A stretch of DNA of 42,596 bases from Chloroflexota bacterium. Lineage in GTDB: Bacteria > Chloroflexota > Anaerolineae > Promineifilales > Promineifilaceae. The stretch spans positions 1-42,596 of the forward strand of contig JAKEFB010000271.1 in assembly GCA_022616275.1 (NCBI GenBank), given 5' to 3'. Of this stretch, positions 40,017 through 42,596 are shown piece after piece. Made by a program: the position numbers and the translations under genes. The stretch's first letter is position 1; each line of letters starts with the position of its first letter. A model generated the notes under the pieces. The model worked only from the letters and a program-made list of their open reading frames with translations, was not told the origin of the DNA and ran no database searches.

Positions 40017-40784
40017 TTACTCCATCCTCTCGCTCTGGCTTGATATTCGTCGCTGGCTGTGGCCGGTCTCTGACCCCGGCTGGTTTCCAGCCGCCTCCAC
40101 CCCAGCCGTTAATTCAGGATGTAAAATGGCGGCCGGCAGCAAATCAAAATGTTCGATCAGGACTTGCCGGCCGCGCTCAAAATCGTCTTCACAGAGGGCC
40201 TCGACAATCGCCTGGTGATAGGTCCAGACGGTAACCCAGTAATGATATTCGGCAAAGCGGGTCACCTGGCTGGTCTCGTAAGCGTCCCAATAGGCTTGCA
40301 GCAGGCCCTGGACAAAGGGGTTGTCCAGGCGGCTGAAGATAGTCAGGTGAAGGTCACGGTGTTCGCCATTGGGAATATGCACCGGGTCGCCCCGCAATCT
40401 GCTCCAGGCCCGGGCCAGGATATCTTTGAGCCGCTGTTTGTCTTCGACCGTTAACTGGGTGACTGCTTCGTGCCACATGCTGGCTTCAATGGTCTGGCGC
40501 AACTGGCTGAACTGGGCGAAAGAGGCCTCGTCAGTGGCCAGGCTAAAGAGCAGACTGGTGAGCACGGCCCGGTGGAAGTTGAACTCTTCGCGGCGAGTGC
40601 CCAGGCGCGGCCGGACTGAGACCAGCCCCAGGTGGCGCGCCAGCTCCAGTTGCTCGCGGAGCTTGCCGACGCTGACCCCCAGCTCATTGCTGAGTTCGGT
40701 CAGGGCCGGCAGCCGGTCTCCTGGCTTTACCTCCTGGTCAATCAGGTACTGCAGCAGTTCAGAATTTAGCTTGTCTAACCGCAT
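40017..40784 (-). CDS. GntR/FadR-family transcriptional regulator
   Basis: 255 aa. An N-terminal winged helix (LLQYLIDQEVKPGDRLPALT, then ELSNELGVSVGKLREQLELA) is followed by an FCD-type all-helical ligand domain (SLLFSLATDEASFAQFSQLR, HRDLHLTIFSRLDNPFVQGL, and YHYWVTVWTYHQAIVEALCE). The His residues of the FCD domain may bind a metal and a carboxylate ligand such as a 2-oxoacid. The last ~30 residues are low-complexity. First gene of the CBS-kor cluster, so it probably controls it. Confidence 0.88.
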   Translation of the reverse strand: MRLDKLNSELLQYLIDQEVKPGDRLPALTELSNELGVSVGKLREQLELARHLGLVSVRPRLGTRREEFNFHRAVLTSLLFSLATDEASFAQFSQLRQTIEASMWHEAVTQLTVEDKQRLKDILARAWSRLRGDPVHIPNGEHRDLHLTIFSRLDNPFVQGLLQAYWDAYETSQVTRFAEYHYWVTVWTYHQAIVEALCEDDFERGRQVLIEHFDLLPAAILHPELTAGVEAAGNQPGSETGHSQRRISSQSERME

Positions 40785-40930
40785 GGCCCAATGATCTAAT
40801 GAATCTAATCAATCCTATGGTTTTAATTTTAACAAAAATAGCGCTGGTGACAAGCACAGAAAGGTCCTTGCAGGTCATGAAAACATGCCGGATGCTTTGT
40901 TGAAGTCGGCCGGCTTGCGCTAGGCGAGAA

Positions 40931-40972
40931 GATTGGAGATTGGAGACTGGAGATTAGAGATTAGAGATTAAT
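40931..40972. repeat. GATTGGA/GATTAGA heptad array
   Basis: Six consecutive 7-nt units: GATTGGA twice, GACTGGA, GATTAGA twice, GATTAAT. The last unit contains the stop codon of the nitroreductase gene (TAA on the minus strand, 40970-40968). The rest of the space up to the GntR start (40785-40930) shows no feature I can support. Confidence 0.85.
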
Positions 40973-41576
40973 CGTCCAGGAGAATCGTCCGGGAGGCCAG
41001 GGGGTGGCGGCCTTTTTCTTTTTGTTCGGCCGGATAGCCCAACGTAATCAGCCCCTGGGGTTGCCAGCCGGCCGGCAGGTCGAGCGTCTCCCGGACGACC
41101 TCGGGGCAAAAGAGGGGCGCGCACATCCAGCAGGCGGCCAGCCCCAGGGCGTGGGCGGCCAGCAGCAGGTTTTGCCCGGCCATGGCCACCGACTGGACGG
41201 CCATGATCCACTCGTTGCGCTGCCGCCGCTCGTCGGGGTAAACGTCCATGTCGGCCATGCTCAGGCAGAGAAGGACGAGAACCGGGGCGGCGGTGAGGCG
41301 CTGGTAGGAGCGGCCGGCGTCCTTCTCAATGACCTCTTCGGGCATGTGGTCGGCCGCCAGGTCGGCCCGGAGCTGCTGACCCATGGCCGTGGCCAGGCGG
41401 TGCTTTGTCTCTGCGCTGGTGACGACGGCAAAGCGCCACGGCTGGCGATTGTGGGCCGAGGGCGCCCAGGTGGCAGCCAGCAGCGCCTCTTCCACCAGCT
41501 CCCGAGGAACCGGGGTGAGTTGGTAGCGGCGAATCGAGCGCCGGCCGCGCAGCAGGGTGAAGTATTCGTTGGACAT
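40968..41576 (-). CDS. Nitroreductase, FbiB C-terminal-domain type
   Basis: 202-aa FMN-dependent nitroreductase-fold protein: RRSIRRYQLTPVPRELVEEA, TWAPSAHNRQPWRFAVVTSA, QSVAMAGQNLLLAAHALGLA, then ACWMCAPLFCPEVV and LPAGWQPQGLITLGYPA. The pattern around CWMCAPLF and the WxPQ segment resembles the C-terminal domain of FbiB, which acts in coenzyme F420 maturation. No F420 ligase domain is attached, so an F420 role is only suggested. The stop codon falls in a heptad array, and another array lies just upstream of the start. Confidence 0.85.
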   Translation of the reverse strand: MSNEYFTLLRGRRSIRRYQLTPVPRELVEEALLAATWAPSAHNRQPWRFAVVTSAETKHRLATAMGQQLRADLAADHMPEEVIEKDAGRSYQRLTAAPVLVLLCLSMADMDVYPDERRQRNEWIMAVQSVAMAGQNLLLAAHALGLAACWMCAPLFCPEVVRETLDLPAGWQPQGLITLGYPAEQKEKGRHPLASRTILLDD

Positions 41577-41590
41577 TGTCTTCCTGTCGT

Positions 41591-41660
41591 ATTGGAGATT
41601 GGAGATTAGCGATTGGAGATTGGAGGTGGGTTAATCTCCATTCTCCAATCGCTAATCTCC
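41591..41660. repeat. ATTGGAG heptad array with 25-bp inverted arm
   Basis: Left units: ATTGGAG twice, ATTAGCG, ATTGGAG twice (41591-41625). GGAGATTAGCGATTGGAG and the next seven bases (41601-41625) pair with 41636-41660 with one mismatch, leaving a 10-nt loop. The right arm contains the stop codon of the methyltransferase gene. Confidence 0.9.
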
Positions 41661-42476
41661 TTTCGTGCAGATGAAGACGCCGGCGAGCTTGTTGACCCGG
41701 AACTTACCTTCTTGGGCGATAATTTGCTCCAACTTCCGGCGCAGAGCGACTATGACGTTCTCCCAGGTATGACCGGCTTGCAGAAACGGCTCGAATCGCT
41801 CGCGGATAGTGCTCACGTAGTCCAGCACCGGCTGCGGCTCGGGGAAAACCAGGGCGGTGTGTAGATCGGCCCGCTCGACGCCCTCAAAGTGGCGCTCCAG
41901 GAGTGAGTGGCCATTCTCCAGGGTGAAGGAGGGGGACAGGACCTGGGAGTTCTGGAAAGCGTGTTGAGCCTCAGCCAGCCCCAGAGTGACGCCAACAGCG
42001 GCCTGGAGCTGGCGCAATTCAGCCATGGTGTGGGCGCTGTTGGTAGCGGCCAGCAGCCGGCCGCCCGGTCGGAGGATGCGGGCAATCTCGGCCACGGCCG
42101 CTTCCTTGTCCGGCACGTGGTAAAGCATGTGGTTGGCCAGCACGACGCCGGCCGAGGCGCTGGCCAGGGGCAACCGCTGGACGTCACCGTTCAGGCGGTC
42201 CAGGCCCGGATAGGGCAGGCCGCGCAGCATTCCCAGGGAAAGGTCGGCGGCTATGTAACGCCGGCAACGTGGGCGCGTTTCGGCCACGTAAGCGCCGCTG
42301 CCGCAGCCAACGTCAACGACGGTTTCATCGCCCCGCCAAACCAGGTGGGCCAGCACCCAGCGCACGAAATCCACCCGTGGTTGAGTGTATTTTTCGTGAG
42401 TCAGGATGCGGATTTGCAGATTGTCCTGGCTCTTGTACTGCTCGCGGACGTAGCGGATGTCGTCAAAGGCGGTCAT
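41652..42476 (-). CDS. Class I SAM-dependent methyltransferase
   Basis: 274 aa. The SAM-binding motif I is VVDVGCGSGAYVAE, followed by IAADLSLGMLRGL, NGDVQRLPLASASAGVVLAN, HMLYHVPDKEAAVAEIARIL and RPGGRLLAATNS, a UbiE/MenG-like methyltransferase_11 pattern. The N-terminal extension (ten or so charged residues) and the helical C-terminus point to small-molecule methylation. The substrate is unknown. The last two codons and the stop (GGA GAT TAG) are supplied by the heptad array. Its ATG is 1 nt after the stop of the upstream GNAT gene. Confidence 0.87.
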   Translation of the reverse strand: MTAFDDIRYVREQYKSQDNLQIRILTHEKYTQPRVDFVRWVLAHLVWRGDETVVDVGCGSGAYVAETRPRCRRYIAADLSLGMLRGLPYPGLDRLNGDVQRLPLASASAGVVLANHMLYHVPDKEAAVAEIARILRPGGRLLAATNSAHTMAELRQLQAAVGVTLGLAEAQHAFQNSQVLSPSFTLENGHSLLERHFEGVERADLHTALVFPEPQPVLDYVSTIRERFEPFLQAGHTWENVIVALRRKLEQIIAQEGKFRVNKLAGVFICTKGD

Positions 42477-42477
42477 T

Positions 42478-42594
42478 TTACAACTGTTTGCCCAGGATGA
42501 TCATCAGCCCCGCGATGGGGGTGCGTAGCCGGCGGTCTTCTTCAAAGCCCAGGCGCTGGTAGAGGGCCAGGGCCCGGCCGTTGCCGGCGGCCAC
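42478..42594 (-). CDS. GNAT acetyltransferase, C-terminal fragment at window edge
   Basis: The minus-strand frame is open to the window end and reads GRALALYQRLGFEEDRRLRT, then PIAGLMIILGKQL and a TAA stop. ALALYQRLGFEE is the typical last helix-strand of GNAT acetyltransferases. The rest of the gene is outside the window. Confidence 0.8.
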   Translation of the reverse strand: MAAGNGRALALYQRLGFEEDRRLRTPIAGLMIILGKQL

Positions 42595-42596
42595 GC

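Overview
This is a 42.6 kb GC-rich bacterial chromosome segment with ordinary, dense gene packing. Gene content suggests a Chloroflexota bacterium, most likely Anaerolineae or a related class: DUF4058 and Uma2 proteins, a LysM plus lamin-tail surface protein, an ECF sigma factor paired with a DUF5667-type membrane regulator, KGOR-type ferredoxin oxidoreductases and an FbiB-like nitroreductase. This placement is inferred from family composition; there is no rRNA in the window. Both window edges cut GNAT acetyltransferase genes.

Layout. 1-3.7 kb (+): trpG, trpD, a Uma2 nuclease, trpC. 3.7-8.2 kb (-): LysM/lamin-tail protein, a 74-aa protein, endonuclease IV, membrane dipeptidase, an internally deleted DUF4058 remnant and a zinc-ribbon membrane protein. 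8.4-12.5 kb (+): glgA, malQ and a PHB-depolymerase-like lipoprotein esterase. 12.5-13.5 kb: tRNA-Arg(CCG), an RRM protein and a cold-shock-like protein. 13.6-16.1 kb (-): a coiled-coil membrane protein and a tetR-SRPBCC pair with a visible promoter and operator. 16.1-18.2 kb (+): an ornithine-cyclodeaminase-like gene, a small protein and a DNA glycosylase. 18.2-20.5 kb (-): an alpha-oxoamine synthase and a Kelch lipoprotein. 20.7-26.8 kb (+): PBP1A, an orphan histidine kinase, an ECF sigma factor and a membrane partner carrying nine Cys-x4-Cys modules. 26.9-28.3 kb (-): pdxS-pdxT. 28.7-32.3 kb: an HTH regulator, a 58-aa coiled-coil protein, a SGNH hydrolase, a methyltransferase, an SRPBCC protein and a four-helix-bundle (S23-like) protein. 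32.3-40.8 kb (-): GntR regulator, CBS protein, two complete 2-oxoacid:ferredoxin oxidoreductases (one beta subunit fused to a CBS pair), then a uracil-DNA glycosylase. 41-42.6 kb (-): nitroreductase, methyltransferase, partial GNAT.

Three observations stand out. First, intergenic spaces repeatedly hold short tandem arrays with a 7-nt (sometimes 6- or 8-nt) period. The word differs from locus to locus, an inverted arm is often present, and the arrays often start on, or contain, the stop codon of the neighbouring gene. Second, the six-gene GntR-CBS-KorA-KorB(CBS)-KorA-KorB cluster looks like a nucleotide-responsive ferredoxin-reducing module. Third, the sigma-factor partner has a regular Cys-x4-Cys repeat array on the far side of its membrane helix. 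A 69-nt perfect three-way-junction palindrome and a structured, T-tract-ended element between the tRNA and the RRM gene are further unexplained structures.
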